Below are positions 10,363 through 22,608 of a stretch of DNA of 64,000 nucleotides, piece after piece (position 1 is the first letter of the stretch; every line of letters begins with the position of its first letter). The DNA is from Meghimatium bilineatum (lineage: Eukaryota; Mollusca; Gastropoda; Stylommatophora; Philomycidae). Under the pieces are notes generated by a model, which made no database searches, had not been told where the DNA came from, and saw nothing but the letters and a program-made list of their open reading frames with translations. The stretch lies in contig CM067317.1 of the NCBI GenBank assembly GCA_034231615.1, forward strand, positions 2,378,501 through 2,442,500, written 5' to 3'. Position numbers and translations under genes: made by a program.

Positions 10363-10745
10363 TGAACGCAACAATGCGATACATTGGAAATGCAACAATG
10401 TCATATATAGAAAATGCAACAATGTCATATATAGAAAATGCAACAATTCGATATATAGAAAATGCAACAATTTGATATATAGAAAATGCAACAATTCAAT
10501 ATATAGAAAATGCAACAATTCAATATATAGAAAATGCAACAATTCAATATATAGAAAATGCAACAATTCAATATATAGAAAATTCAATAATTCAATATAT
10601 AGAAAATGCAACAATTTGATATATAGAAAATTCAATAATTCGATATATAGAAAATGCAACAATTTGATATATAGAAAATTCAATAATTCGATATATAGAA
10701 AATGCAACAATTTGATATATAGAAAATTCAACAATTCGATATATA
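10363..10745. repeat. 24-bp minisatellite just upstream of the RTCB start codon
   Basis: About 16 copies of a unit containing ATATATAGAAAATGCAACAA followed by TTCG, TTCA or TTTG. The left units, nearest the ATG, are diverged. The period is divisible by three, which gives the open frames seen on both strands. Confidence 0.95.
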
Positions 10746-12130
10746 TCAATCTTTTCTTGCTTTATTTACAGACTTTTGGAGAGGGGTGGGGGGGTGGGGG
10801 ACTTCTATGGCACAGAGTTTTAGGTCATTCGTTTTGACTTTGTGCTCAAGCGGTTGTGAGGTCGAATCTGACGTGTGATGTATTATTTATAAAGTGTTGT
10901 TTTTTTAATTGATGGGGGTCATGGCTCGAAGCCACAGAGTCACGTGCTATGACATGAGTGATACTCTTAGCAAGCGAACCTTAATTAATCTATGCCTTTT
11001 TATTTTCAATGATCGTGTGCACTAGTGTACAGCACTAATCTATAGTATACATTTTACCTGCGCTCTATCAAGGAAGCTGTTCAAATGCTATCAATGAAAA
11101 AAAAAACCATCATTAGTATTGGACAAAATAATAACGTATAAGTTATAACTATGTGAAGAAAACACTGTGCATTTGCAGTTAGGTCCACACTATGACATGT
11201 TTTAGTTTCAAGGTATTACCTAACCGTTTGCATGTAATTTGACATCTGCGTTAGGGTTATAGGGTTAGGATTAATATTTAGAATGTCAATTGGGGCTCTC
11301 TCAGTGTGTAGCGCAGTGGAAATCATTGGAAAAGAAAATAATTCTGTACAATCTCTTCTGTGTCAAGAGATGGATGTTCCGTCTGTAGTGACTTGGCATG
11401 CGTGGTAGCCGTAGTGATGACACAGCATCTATCGATATGATTTTTGGTGTCCCAGGGAAATTCAAAATCAAGACGTGAATGTAAACAGTGCGCTATTTAT
11501 AGCACAGTGTAGAGAGAAACTTCAATTTTACCGAAAACATTTCTGAAGAATTATCTGAATACAAACAACAACAAACTGAAGTTATGATTCAAGAGTAAGA
11601 GCTTAATTATAATTTAATAACTTAACTTAATAAATAATCTTTTATTTATGTCGGATCATTGTAACGTTACTGTACTCCTAGTCCTACTGTCAGTCAATTA
11701 TTATTTATTATTAGTATTAATACTTAATAGACTAATACTTAAATTAAGCCTAGTGCTCCGTAAGTGAACGATGTATATTTTTAAATATGGCCAATGACAG
11801 TTAAAACTACAATTTTTATTGTCAAAACATGTCTATTGAACATAAAATGTGTATCACAAAATATAATAACTTACAACAGATAATGGTGTGCTGTGATTGT
11901 AAATAAGTGTGCTGTCTGCAAGTTAAGGGAAACCGGAAACCGTGGTCTCAAGGGCCGCTACTCTATCTATCTATACTACGCTCTGGCCCTTGTTTGCCTT
12001 GTGGTGTCAGGAGTAGAAGAGTTCTCTGTGAGATGGCCTTCTTGTGTGAAGCTTGAAAATAGTACTTACGTAGTAAACAGGTAATTAAATCTTACTGAAC
12101 GACGACCAACACACCGTCACTGTCGGATGC
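10746..12130. other. Intergenic or 5' region upstream of RTCB, no gene seen
   Basis: It contains a plus-strand acceptor-like TTCTTGCTTTATTTACAG at about 10754, a G-rich tract at 10780-10800 and a short telomere-like TTAGGGTTATAGGGTTAGG at 11251-11269. A sequence TATTTATAGCACAG lies near 11494. The RTCB promoter could lie in this stretch, but no element is decisive. Confidence 0.4.
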
Positions 12131-13090
12131 TCACGTGAAATAATATACACACAAAAAAACACAGGATATAGTCATACAAATAACAAGTTACAATCGCCGT
12201 TTTGACCAAAATGCCTTTATCAATATAAGCACATTCCATCAAAAGACGACGAGTAGAAATGACCACACAAGCGTGTCCGAGCGAAATATGGATGTAAGAT
12301 GCCGGAAGGATAGGGCCCAGGAGTACATAAAAACGTAAATATAGATGGAAATGAGACGAACAGAAGATGACGTAAATGAAGGAGCAAAATTAATAACAAC
12401 AAAGACCACACCTCGGAGAACTAGACAAAATAGTGGTCGGAATTGAGTCCAAATGGCTTGAGGGTACCCAACTAAACAATAAAACGATTTTCTAGAGCAT
12501 ATCTAGATCTATTATCGGTGGTGCAGGATCTGATGGCATGACCTGAATATCAAGAACACCACATGGCCTCCGCCGTTGAAGTGTGTGACAACAGGAGTAG
12601 GTGTTATGTACTTGATGACATAAAGATGGTTACAGAAGCAGTCGCCCAATCATAAGCCGGTTTCCCCCTATATAGTGCTTGCCGCAGCGTTTACATATGA
12701 TCACGTAAATTACAATACTGGATTAACACGTAAAGGCCTCTCATGGGTGGAGAATGTGGCATTGTGAAATTAAATGGAGCGAATATGAACCCCATAAGGA
12801 TATGTGTAGCAACGACCGCGTGAGCAAAGAACAGTACCGAGATGGTCAGAAATAGAAGACCTAAGGTGGCAGTGGACAAAAATGTCCTTCATATTTTTGC
12901 CGCGTCTATAGACAACCAGAGGCAAGTCCTGGAAAGCGGCACGGGTGTTAGGATCAGACTGGAGAAGGGAATAATGTTTAAGCAGGATGCGTCGGACATT
13001 GGAGTTAGGGGGATGAATGGTAAGAACAAGTTTAACCCTATACCGTGGCATTTCACTAAATACATTTTGACAAGTCTTTTAGGTTCAACA
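12130..13090 (-). mobile_element. Penelope-like element fragment (RT end, GIY-YIG-type region, 3'UTR)
   Basis: The minus strand reads LTIHPPNSNVRRILLKHYSL, LLQSDPNTRAAFQDLPLVVY and YRRGKNMKDIFVHCHLR, then diverged PYGVH and GETGLxLGDCFCNHL with TPTPVVTHFNGGGHV. These are the linker and GIY-YIG endonuclease-side motifs of Penelope-like retroelements. Frame breaks and stops show it is dead. Downstream lies 3'UTR with a TTGATAAAGGCATTTTGGTC motif at about 12190-12224 that recurs at 56 kb. Confidence 0.8.
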
Positions 13091-13189
13091 AATTTATATA
13101 TATGAAAAAATATGTCCATGGGGTACATCAACCTAGATTTCAATTTCTAGTCCTGGAAATAATGAGACATGTCACTTTTGTGCGGTTTG

Positions 13190-13500
13190 TAAACTTGTTC
13201 CCGTGACCTCTTTGATTTCTGTGATCCATATTTTACACACCAAGACAGAGAAGGGTTCAGGTTTCATTGGGAAGACAACGTTCTGGAGAGAATACGCCAC
13301 ATGACAGATCTTTTATATGATCTGCCCTTGGCTTTATAGCCGTGATGTTTATGTGTCATGGTTATCTGTGGCATGCTGTCTGTTGGTAGTCTGAAAGTTT
13401 GTGAAAACCACTTGATCTGTTGTCTCTCGATGTGTTCCAATACTGGTATTGTTTTGGTTATCTGTCTGATGTTATCGCCGCTAATCAACTACTCGAATAT
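13190..13500 (-). mobile_element. LINE ORF2 C-terminal fragment
   Basis: The minus strand reads VLEHIERQQIKWFSQTFRLP, DSMPQITMTHKHHGYKAKGR and SYKR. This is the WFGH and KxRGRPYKRW region of a non-LTR ORF2. Confidence 0.75.
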
Positions 13501-13504
13501 CCAG

Positions 13505-13640
13505 GGAGGTCATCATTCACATCATGGAGTTCCATCTCCGCAACTAAGATTAGCTGCAACGATTCTCAAACATCCACTGTCTGCTTCGGTGGTGCACTCT
13601 GCTACGCTGTAACCTGTCATTTCGTGATGTTTCTCGTAAT
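13505..13640 (-). mobile_element. RTE-like LINE 3'-end fragment
   Basis: The sequence parallels 54115-54245: a CATCATTCACATCATGGA tail, TCCATCTCCGCAACTAAGAT and GGTGGTGCACTCTGCTACG. It is the 3' terminus of the RTE-like family whose longer copies are at 40963 and 54113. Confidence 0.7.
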
Positions 13641-13644
13641 ATAG

Positions 13645-13740
13645 AGTTCATGGCCGTGTTAGAACGCCGTTCTCAGACACTTGAGATCCCAGGTTCAATC
13701 CACGGTTGGGACAGGATCTTTTATTTTGGAAGTACAATCA
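13645..13740 (+). mobile_element. tRNA-derived SINE head
   Basis: A-box-like TGGCCGTGTTAGA (13651-13663) and B-box-like GGTTCAATCC (13692-13701) are spaced as in a tRNA-related Pol III promoter. No complete cloverleaf or CCA-side stem is visible, so a SINE is likelier than a tRNA gene. Confidence 0.55.
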
Positions 13741-13783
13741 AAATCCTTCCTGTACATTAAAGGTTGGTTAAAAAAAACCCTCA

Positions 13784-13945
13784 ACACCCTCAGTCTCTTG
13801 TCTTGGTGGCAACATTGTCTGACCCTGCCCATATCGTGATGTTTCACTCCCATTTTAATATCTGTCTACCTCCTCTTGTTCGCATCCCCTCTACTCTATC
13901 CTCTAACAATGTTTTCAACAAGGTGTCGTGCTACATGGTGGCTGG
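13784..13945 (-). mobile_element. RTE-like LINE 3' fragment, second copy
   Basis: It shares TCTTGTCTTGGTGG, CGTGATGTTTCACTCCCA, TCTGTCTACCTCCTC and TTCAACAAGGTGTCGTG with the minus-strand elements at 41030 and 54170. It is 5'-truncated and separated from the copy at 13505 by the SINE. Confidence 0.75.
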
Positions 13946-14087
13946 ATTACCAGAACCGGGACCTCCACTATTTTAATGTTTTTAAAGCTATAATATAATT
14001 AAACTGGACCCTGAAAGGAGCGTAACTCATCATACGATCCACATTATACTCAAATAATGTAAACAATAAATACATCACTAGTCACAA

Positions 14088-14645
14088 GATGCTAGGTTGA
14101 TGGCTACATCTTGGTTGATGGCTACATCTAGGTTAATGGCTACATCTAGGTTAATGGCTACATCTAGGTTGATGGCTACATCTTGGTTGATGGCTACATC
14201 TAGGTTAATGGCTACATCTAGGTTAATGGCTACATCTTTGTTGATGGCTACATCTTGGTTGATGGCTACATCTTGGTTCATGGCTACATCTTGGTTGATG
14301 GCTACATCTAGGTTGATGGCTACATCTTGGTTGATGGCTACATCTAGGTTGATGGCTACATCTTGGTTGATGGCTACATCTAGGTTGATGGCTACATCTA
14401 GGTTGATGGCTACATCTTGGTTAATGGCTACATCTTGGTTGATGGCTACATCTTGGTTGCTACATCTAGGTTGATGGCTACATCTTAGTTGCCACATCTA
14501 GGTTGATGGCTACATCTTGGTTGCTACATCTAGGTTGATGGCTACATCTTGGTTGCTACATCTAGGTTGATGGCTACATCTTGGTTGCTACATCTAGGTT
14601 GATGGCTACATCTTGGTTGCTACATCTAGGTTGATGGCTATATCT
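14088..14645. repeat. 18-bp minisatellite, partly as 32-bp composite units
   Basis: The unit is GATGGCTACATCTTGGTT (18 bp) with T/A and G/A variants, about 20 copies to 14455. After that a shortened 14-bp form (GCTACATCTAGGTT) alternates with the full unit, giving a 32-bp period. Both strands are open because 18 is a multiple of three. Confidence 0.96.
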
Positions 14646-14740
14646 TGAATATGATACGCTAGCAGTTTTAATAAGGGCCTATATCGAAAATGTTTTATTT
14701 GTTTCATTTGTATTTTCTTTAATAGTTCTTTTCAAAAGTA

Positions 14741-14925
14741 GCTGTATGAAGTGAATATTAGTTGTAGGAAGTGAATATTAGTTGTAGGGAGTGAATGGTA
14801 GTTGTAGAAAGTGAATATTAGTTGTAGGGAGTGAATGGTAGTTGTAGGAAGTGAATATTAGTTGTAGGAAGTGAATTATAGTTGTAGGAAGTGAAAAGAA
14901 GATCTAAAAGTGAATAGTGGGTGTA
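14741..14925. repeat. 20-bp tandem repeat, about 9 copies
   Basis: The unit is AGTTGTAGGAAGTGAATATT with minor variants; the last copies decay. Confidence 0.92.
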
Positions 14926-15344
14926 TGAAGAGAATAACATACAAATCATCTTTAACAATTGTCAGACAAGATCGATAGTTCGACATTGGTTATTATGTTT
15001 TGTACAAAAGTAAATACACGGTCAATCTGTCAAGAATAATGGTGATTGATTATAAAAAACGTTTTCAAATATTTCATTATTTGCAATGATTCAAACCCAA
15101 CCATCGCCTCATTATGCAGCTATCATTGTAGCTGCTTTGTTCAACAAATGTAAATAATACATGAAGGAGCCGCAATAGCACTCTGATTGATTGATTAATT
15201 GCTTGATTGATGAGAGGTAACGTTTTATGTTTGTTGAATATTGGATATGAAAAAACACTTAACGCAATTGTCCTAATCAAATTTACTATATTGTGGTTTC
15301 TTAATTTAGAAACAGTTCAAACTTTGTTAAAAATAGAGCATGCT

Positions 15345-15510
15345 TCTGGCTGGAATAACCATATACGTGTGTTACAGGTTGGATATAACCATGCACGTGT
15401 GCTATTGGTTGGAATAACCATATACGTGTGCTACTGGTTGGTTGGGTATAACCATGTACGTGTGCTAGTGGCTGGATAGAACCATGTACGTGTGCTACTG
15501 CTTGGATACA
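15345..15510. repeat. ~30-bp tandem repeat, 5 copies
   Basis: Copies share GGTTGGATATAACCAT and TACGTGTGCTA; spacing varies by a few bases. Confidence 0.85.
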
Positions 15511-16184
15511 CCAACAACACACACACGCTGTACAGATATGCAAATTTTAAGAGAACCACAAGTATTTAACATTAGTACGTGCCAGCAGGTCTCAGTACCA
15601 ACAGAATCAATTTGGCCTACTTGTAAACATCAACAACACATAAACATAAGCAAGGTTGCTTCAGATTATAGCATGTGTAAATGAATACTATAATATAGAA
15701 CCATCAATGATATTATAAAAGTAGCTCTTAAACAAGTTCAGGTCTTCAAACGTTGACTTAGAAATCTATGCAGTGAGTTAGTGACCTTTATATGTGTCTC
15801 AGGAAAAAATAATTCCTGGCAGTTGAACTGGATGTGCAGTCAATTTCGTTGGTGTTCCACTGTTTCTCAAAACGTCTGCATGTTCTGTTCGAAAGTGATA
15901 GATAAGGGATTGGTTTCTCCTACAAAGTTTATTTATGTTGTCCTTATCGTTTGTCATTATCGTTTGGCGTTGTCATTTCACTAAATACATTTCGACCATT
16001 GTTCAGATGTCGTTGGTGTTTTTCTTTTTCAGAATTTGTTTGACTGTTCTCATACTGTAAGGTCATTGCTTTCGTTGTTCTGAGAAACCTCATGATGCAA
16101 GTCTATGGATCCATTGCAGGGTCACGCTGATTGGATATGCAAAGCAGAGTCAAGCTGATTGGATATGCGGAGATTAGATTGTGT
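15511..16184. other. Intergenic, no gene recognised
   Basis: This is AT-rich sequence with two 30-bp copies around TGATTGGATATGC at 16117-16172. No coding similarity was recognised on either strand. Confidence 0.5.
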
Positions 16185-16395
16185 GGTTCTCTCAGAAAAT
16201 TGACAGTATTTTAGCAGGATATACCAGAAAATTGACCGTATTTTAGCAGGATATACCATTAATTTGACCGTGTGTTAGCAAGACATAGCAGGAAATTGAC
16301 AGTATCTTATCATGATATACGAGCAAATTGACAATGTGTTTGCAGGATATACCACGTAATTGACAGCAGGGTATACCGGGGAATTGACCGTGTGA
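16185..16395. repeat. Degenerate ~32-bp tandem repeat
   Basis: Six to seven diverged copies containing AGGATATACCAGAAAATTGA and TTTTAGC. Confidence 0.8.
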
Positions 16396-16552
16396 GGGGA
16401 TTTAAAAAGTAGATAAGAAAAGTAGATCTGAACTGTACTACATCTCAAAGAGAACACTAAGTATTACTAGGTATAATCTGGACCACTATGTTCCATAGTA
16501 AGACAATGTAACTACATGTTCACACACACTAAACATTTTAACTGCCAGAAAC

Positions 16553-18180
16553 ACAGATCAGTCAAGTATAGATCAGTCAACACAGATCGCTCAAGTATAG
16601 ATCAGTCAACACAGATCAGTCAAGTATAGATCAGTCAAGTATAGATCAGTCAAGTATAGATCAGTCAAGTATAGATCAATCAACACAGATCAGTCAAGTA
16701 TAGATCCTTCAACAGAAATCAGTCTATTATAGATCAGTCAAAACAGATCAGTCAAGTATAGATCAGTCAACACAGATCAGTCAAGTATAATCATTCAACA
16801 CAGATCAGTCAAGTATAGATCATAAAAAACATAAATCAGTCAAGTATAGATCATTCAACACAGATCAGTCAAGTAAAATCATTCAACACAGATCAGTCAA
16901 GTATAGATAAGTCAACACAGATCAGTCAAGTATAGATCAGTCAACACAGATCAGTCAAGTATAGATCAGTCAACACATATCAGTCAAGTATAGATCAGTC
17001 AAGTATAGATCAGTCAACACAGATCAGTCAAGTATAGATCCTTCAACAGAAATCAGTCTATTATAGATCAGTCAAAACAGATCAGTCAAGTATAGATCAG
17101 TCAACACAGATCAGTCAGGTATAGATAATTCAACACAGATCAGTCAAGTATAGATCAGTCAGCACAGATCAGTCAACACAGATCAGTCAACACATATCAG
17201 TCAAGTATAGATCAGTCAACACAGATCAGTCAAGTATAGATCAGTCAACACAGATCAGTCAAGTATAGATCATTCAACACAGATCAGTCAAGTATAGATC
17301 AGTCAACACAGATCAGTCAAGAATAGATAAGTCAACACAGATCAGTCAAGTATAGATCAGTCAACACAGATCAGTCAGGTATAGATAATTCAACACAGAT
17401 CAGTCAAGTATAGATCAGTCAGCACAGATCAGTCAACACAGATCAGTCAAGTATAGATCAGTCAAGTATAGATCAGTCAACACAGATCAGTCAAGTATAG
17501 ATCAGTCAACACAGATCAGTCAAGTATAGATCATTCAACACAGATCAGTCAAGTATAGATCATTCAACACAGATAAGTCAAGTATAGATCATTCAACACA
17601 GATCAGTCAAGTATTGATCATTCAACACAGATCAGTCAAGTATAGATCATTCAACACAGATCAGTCAAGTATAGATCATTCAACACAGATCAGTCAAGTA
17701 TAGATCATTCAACACAGATAAGTCAAGTATAGATCATTCAACACAGATCAGTCAAGTATTGATCATTCAACACAGATCAGTCAAGTATAGATCATTCAAC
17801 ACAGATAAGTCAAGTATAGATCAGTCAACACAGATCAGTCAAGTATAGATCAGTCAAGTATAGATCAGTCAACACAGATCAGTCAAGTATAGATCATTCA
17901 ACACAGATCAGTCAAGTATAGATCATTCAACAGAAATCAGTCTATTATAGATCAGTCAACACAGATCAGTCAAGTATAGATCAGTCAACACAGATCAGTC
18001 AAGTATAGATCATTCAACACAGATCAGTTAAGTAAAGATCAGTCAAACACAGATGAGGCAAACACATATCCGTCAAAAATAGATCAGTCTAAGATAAATC
18101 AGTCAAACACAGATAAGGCAAACACAGATCCTTCAAAAATAGATCAGTCTAAGACAAATCAGTCAAACACAGATCAGACA
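16553..18180. repeat. 1.6-kb composite minisatellite of two related monomers
   Basis: Two monomers, ACACAGATCAGTCA (14 bp) and AGTATAGATCAGTCA (15 bp), are interspersed, mostly as a 29-bp dimer, with GATCATTCA and GATAAGTCA variants. Longer higher-order blocks recur, for example a GTCTATTATAGATC-containing variant at about 16730, 17060 and 17945. Repeat and spacer are indistinguishable, so it is not a CRISPR array. Confidence 0.97.
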
Positions 18181-18284
18181 TATAAAATATCATACATAAG
18201 CGGACACAAAGGGGACAAGATCATATCAGAAAAAAGCTGAAGAATGTAATTATAAACAGAAAATGATAGACTATGTTTGTTGAG

Positions 18285-18400
18285 TACTCAGCTCCATAGG
18301 GAGCCGAGAAGTGGCTGGAAAGATAGACTAGAGAGTGAATCTGACCGAGATTTGAACCCTTATATGCTGATGAATGAATCCAATGTTCTACTGTTTTATT
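18285..18400 (-). mobile_element. Possible tRNA-derived SINE
   Basis: On the minus strand GGGTTCAAATCTC (18347-18359) is a good B box. The A box and ends are not clear. Confidence 0.35.
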
Positions 18401-18426
18401 ATTCTTCATTGTCTCTAATGTTGTTG

Positions 18427-18860
18427 TTACAAATCACTCCTGTGTGGCTTTCTGCATTGTTTTCTTTTCTCTAATGAAATCGATGGATGAAGCCATGAAA
18501 ATAACGTTCTAATGAAGCCATCCATCTTGATGTCGTTTTTGCACTGTACAAACTCAAAACCTTGTACATAGCAGATCGATGCGGCAATTTCACAGCACAC
18601 CATCGGGCCAGCGGTAGACGACATTAGAGGAATCATCGATCCCAGTATCGCCAGCGGCACGCAGGAGATCTATGGGGCAGTCTGGAACCAGAATGTTGAG
18701 TCTTGTGAGTGAGTAGAGCGACATCGTGTTTGTGGGGTGTACGCTGTTCGATACAACGGGACCGGAGACCTGTTGTCGCTGGTGTGTACCAGACTACTGT
18801 TCCTGTATACAACTTTGATTATCCCTGTTGGTCTACGATTCACCATCCACAATTGCAACC
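18427..18860. other. Single-copy segment with weak coding character, unidentified
   Basis: The sequence is not repetitive within the window. A minus-strand frame at 18427-18660 reads PLAILGSMIPLMSSTAGPMV and CCEIAASICYVQGFEFVQC, which is hydrophobic. I do not recognise it, and the splice sites are not convincing. From about 18861 to 19190 the sequence is AT-rich with nothing seen. Confidence 0.3.
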
Positions 18861-19189
18861 ACTGTCAGTAACATTCATTCTACACCCAGGAACGCAACTT
18901 GCCAGGGAATATTTCACGCATGAATTCCATAACAGGAGTTTTATATCGAACATAATGGTAACTACTCACATTGTATCATATTTTTACGATGAATATTGGT
19001 ATTGTACTAAAATATATGAGTGTATATTAATAATCAATATTGATAAACCATAAGTAACTTCAATCATAATTCATATTCGATTTCGTCTGTCTGTACGCCT
19101 ACATAAATTTTGTTTGAGGTAAATCGAAATTAAGTTTTCAATGAATTTGAAATGTGGCTAAGTCGACGAGATAATTACCCTATCTAAAA

Positions 19190-20235
19190 TTGTGTGCAGG
19201 CTCTCTATGCCTACTACAGACATGTTATGTATGCCTACTACAGGCAGGTCATTTATGCTTACTACAGGCAGGTTATGTATGCCTACTACAGGCTGGTTCT
19301 GTATGCCTGCTACAGGCAGGTCATGTATGCTTACTACAGACAGGTTCTGTATGCCTGCTACAGGCAGATCATGTATGCCTACTACAGGAAGGTCATGTAT
19401 GCTTACTACAGGCAGGTCATGTAATTCTACTACAGGCAGGTCATGTATGCCTACTACAGGCAGGTCATGTATGCCTACTATAGGCAGGTCATGTAATTCT
19501 ACTACAGACCGGTCATGTAATTCTACTACAGGCAGGTTATGTATGCCTACTATAGGCAGGTCATGTAATTCTACTACATGCAGGTCATGTAATTCTACTA
19601 CAGGCAGGTCATGTAATTCTACTACAGGCAGGTCATGTAATTCTACTACAGGCACGTCATGTATGCCTACTACAGGCAGGTCATGTATGCCTACTATAGG
19701 CAGGTCATGTATGCCTACTACAGGCAGGTCATGTATGCCTACTACAGGCAGGTCATGTAATTCTACTACAGGCAGGTCATGTATGCCTACCACAGGCAGG
19801 TCATGTATGCCTACTACATTCAGGTCATGTATGCCTACTACAGGCAGGTCATGTAATTCTACTACAGGCAGGTCATGTATGCCTACCACAGGCAGGTCAT
19901 GTATGCCTACTACATTCAGGTCATGTATGCCTACTACAGACAGGTCATGTAATTCTACTACAGGCAGGTCATGTATGCCTACTACAGGCAGGTCATGTAA
20001 TTCTACTACAGGCAGGTCATGTAATTCTACTACATGCAGGTCATGTAATTCTACTACAGGCAGGTCATGTAATTCTACTACAGGCAGGTCATGTAATTCT
20101 ACTACAGGCAGGTCATGTATGCCTACTACAGGCAGGTCATGTATGCCTACTATAGGCAGGTCATGTATGCCTACTACAGGCAGGTCATGTAATTCTACTA
20201 CATTCAGGTCATGTATGCCTACCACAGGTCACCGT
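19190..20235. repeat. 24-bp minisatellite, about 43 copies
   Basis: Two unit types, starting ATGCCTACTACA and AATTCTACTACA, are both followed by GGCAGGTCATGT. The 24-bp period keeps long frames open on both strands (399 codons plus, 355 minus), reading PTTGRSC/STTGRSC or VVGIHDLP/VVELHDLP. No splice signals or flanking coding sequence support translation. Confidence 0.96.
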
Positions 20236-21269
20236 GTTGTAATTGTAGTAGTAAAGAATGTATGTAACAATAAAGATAACCTTCTTGTAAGACATCTACA
20301 AGAAACGCTGATTTGTAACTTCTGTTATGAAGTGACATTACAAATCGGATTAAATAAAATCCAAGTCACATTTTTCGTTTTGGCCGGATAAAAGTTAAAT
20401 TTCTAGAGAGAATATTATAAGATATTTATAGGTATATATTTGTATTTTTGTCTATGCGTGTGTGCTTTCAGCTTATTAATATTTCTGATGTGCAATGTTA
20501 GATTTGATGTGATGTGAACCTGACGTATTTTTGTGGGTAAGTCTTCATATATCACTCGGTGAGAAACAACAAGTTTTGACGATATCACAAATTTATGTCT
20601 CTCAGTCATTTTGACCTGGTTGTTCCTGAAAATCGTGTTGTGTGTGTGTGTGTGTGTGCGTGTGTGTACGTGCGTGCGTGTGTTGTCATCAGTTTTAGAA
20701 CGTGTAATTGTATGGTGTAGCCTAGCACAACGTTTGGTTTGAGTGCTTCTGACAAGACGGCCGGTTACTTTCGTTAATTCATAATAGTCTACTGAATCAT
20801 TAACACGAACTCATTCAAACACGTTTTTTGTGTGTAAGCCCTTGAACATGGATAGACAAGTAGGCCCCCCTATATACTTTTAATATCTATGCTCATTTGT
20901 TGTGATAAGTTGGATGTGTATTTCAACCATGTAAAGTTTGAATATTCATAATTCCATTTATTTATTTCTCTCCCTCTCTCTCTCTGTGTATGTATGTATA
21001 TATGTATGTCGAGTGTGTGTGTTGAGTGTTATTTTCAATTCTGTATTTTCAATTCTGCTATCTTTCCCTCGCAGAGCATACACCCCCCCCCCCCCAAAAA
21101 AAACTACTTTCTGTTCACATTTTAAAATAATTTTGCGCTTATAACAGTTGTTATTGTCTTGGAATGCCACTGAGAGACGAAGGGGTGGGACATGTACTAG
21201 CGTTAGATTTATTGTAAACACTATGCCTAACCCTGGCTCCTCTACCGGGGTCCTAAAATCTAGCAGTAT
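20236..21269. other. Intergenic with simple repeats
   Basis: It contains a (GT)n/(GTGC)n tract at 20635-20684, a CT-rich run near 20965-20990 and a poly-C/poly-A tract at 21075-21105. No gene seen. Confidence 0.6.
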
Positions 21270-21283
21270 CCTGCAGTTGTAAT

Positions 21284-22608
21284 GTTTGTTTGTTTGTTTT
21301 TCGTTCGCTCCATTGTAACCATCACGGATATCCGTGCGATTTCCGCCGGGAGCGTGATTACGTTGTGCCACCGTTATGCGCCTTGTAGGCCTAGCACATC
21401 CAATTTCGGCATGCCTTGACAATTCGGGTAGGCTACCCTTAGCCTGTGACAGCCTCTATATCTGTCTCCAGGCACGCGTAGTGGAGACTCTTCGCCCAGA
21501 CGATTTTTTGCTCTCGTCTGACTCGAACGAGGTGTTCCACTGTCTATGAACTTGCCTCGTGTAATTGGACGTGCTGTGCCTGTGCCCATTGGGTACTGAA
21601 CCGTTTCTCATCCGTGAGCCTGGTTCCTTAAGGGGAAGAACTCAACAGAGGAGTTGGACCCTGACTCTTTCGCCCTCTTAGCCGGGGTGTCATTCACCGA
21701 CATCGTGTACCCCTTGTCCAAGTTCGAGTCTCACACCACGCGTTTGAGAGCAAGGCGTTCTCGAGCTGAACGTCCTTGTCCCAATAGCGCCTGAGCCCAT
21801 CAGGTACTGAACCCTTTCTCTCTCCAAGTGTATTTCCGGTATAGGAAAACTTGACAGTAGAGTTGGGCCAGGGCTAAATCGTTGTCCCTTTTGTGCCTGA
21901 GCCCATCGGGTACGGAACCCTTTCTCTCTGCAAGTGTACATCCGTTATAGGAAACCTTGACAGTAGAGTTGGGCCAGGACTACCATCGTTGTCCCTTTCT
22001 TGCCTAAGCCCATCGGGTACAGAACCCTTTCTCTTCGCGAGCATATTTCCGGTTTAGGAAGGCTCGACATAAGAGTTGGGTTAGGTCTTTTTGCTTTACC
22101 AAACGCCAATGGATGGGTCTGGGTCTCTGCCTGTAAGGAACACAGGTAACTAGAAGCTTGTCTCGAGCTGACGGAGCTTGTAGTTCCCATTCCCTAGGGA
22201 CTTTTCACTTTCTATTTGCAGTTCGCGCTGCCCTCTAGCGCTGTTCTGCCCTTTCATTGTACTCGGTATGAAATCTATTTGTCTCTCGCCATGCATCTAC
22301 CTTTACGTGCATTTTACATTGGCCGCCCCTCCAATATTCGGACTGGACTGACTTGCTTCACTGTATGTCGACAGTGTCGCTATATGTGGTGATGCTGGTG
22401 GTATCGGAGATATTGTCTGTCTTGTGCAGTCAAATCTCTTTCCATCTGCTACCTCCACATTCTCGGACACGATCCCCAAATGATTTGGCCAGAATCAGCT
22501 CGAGCTGCTGTATTTCTGTTTCCAGGGTGCACCGCGTGGAGGTACATTTGGGATCTTGGTTATCTGCTAACCCTGGGCCCGCCTAGAGCAATGCGTTCCC
22601 TTTGCACC
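21284..22608 (-). mobile_element. Non-autonomous retroposon with 14-bp target-site duplication and (AAAC)n tail
   Basis: CCTGCAGTTGTAAT occurs at both 21270-21283 and 22609-22622. On the minus strand the element ends in AAAAACAAACAAACAAAC next to the left copy, which is the signature of target-primed reverse transcription. It is GC- and CpG-richer than its surroundings. It holds three to four imperfect ~115-bp internal repeats (CCCATCGGGTAC, AACCCTTTCTCTC, TAGAGTTGGGCCAGG) and no convincing ORF. Its 3' end is shared by a copy at 23325-23465, and an internal part resembles 36050-36200. I cannot assign it to a named family. Confidence 0.8.

Noticed and set aside
11251..11269. Telomere-like TTAGGG repeats
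   Set aside because: Only three imperfect copies in 19 bp; too short for an interstitial telomere claim.
16553..18180. CRISPR-like appearance (short repeated blocks)
   Set aside because: Repeat and spacer are not distinct, spacers are not unique, and the window is eukaryotic.
19158..20391. Open frames of 399 (plus) and 355 (minus) codons encoding octapeptide repeats
   Set aside because: They follow from a 24-bp period without stops. They are open on both strands, lack splice signals and end at the array edge.
21690..22190. Minus-strand frames with repeated LPKPEI/FPIPEI-like segments
   Set aside because: They arise from the imperfect internal repeats of the non-autonomous retroposon and are not continuous.
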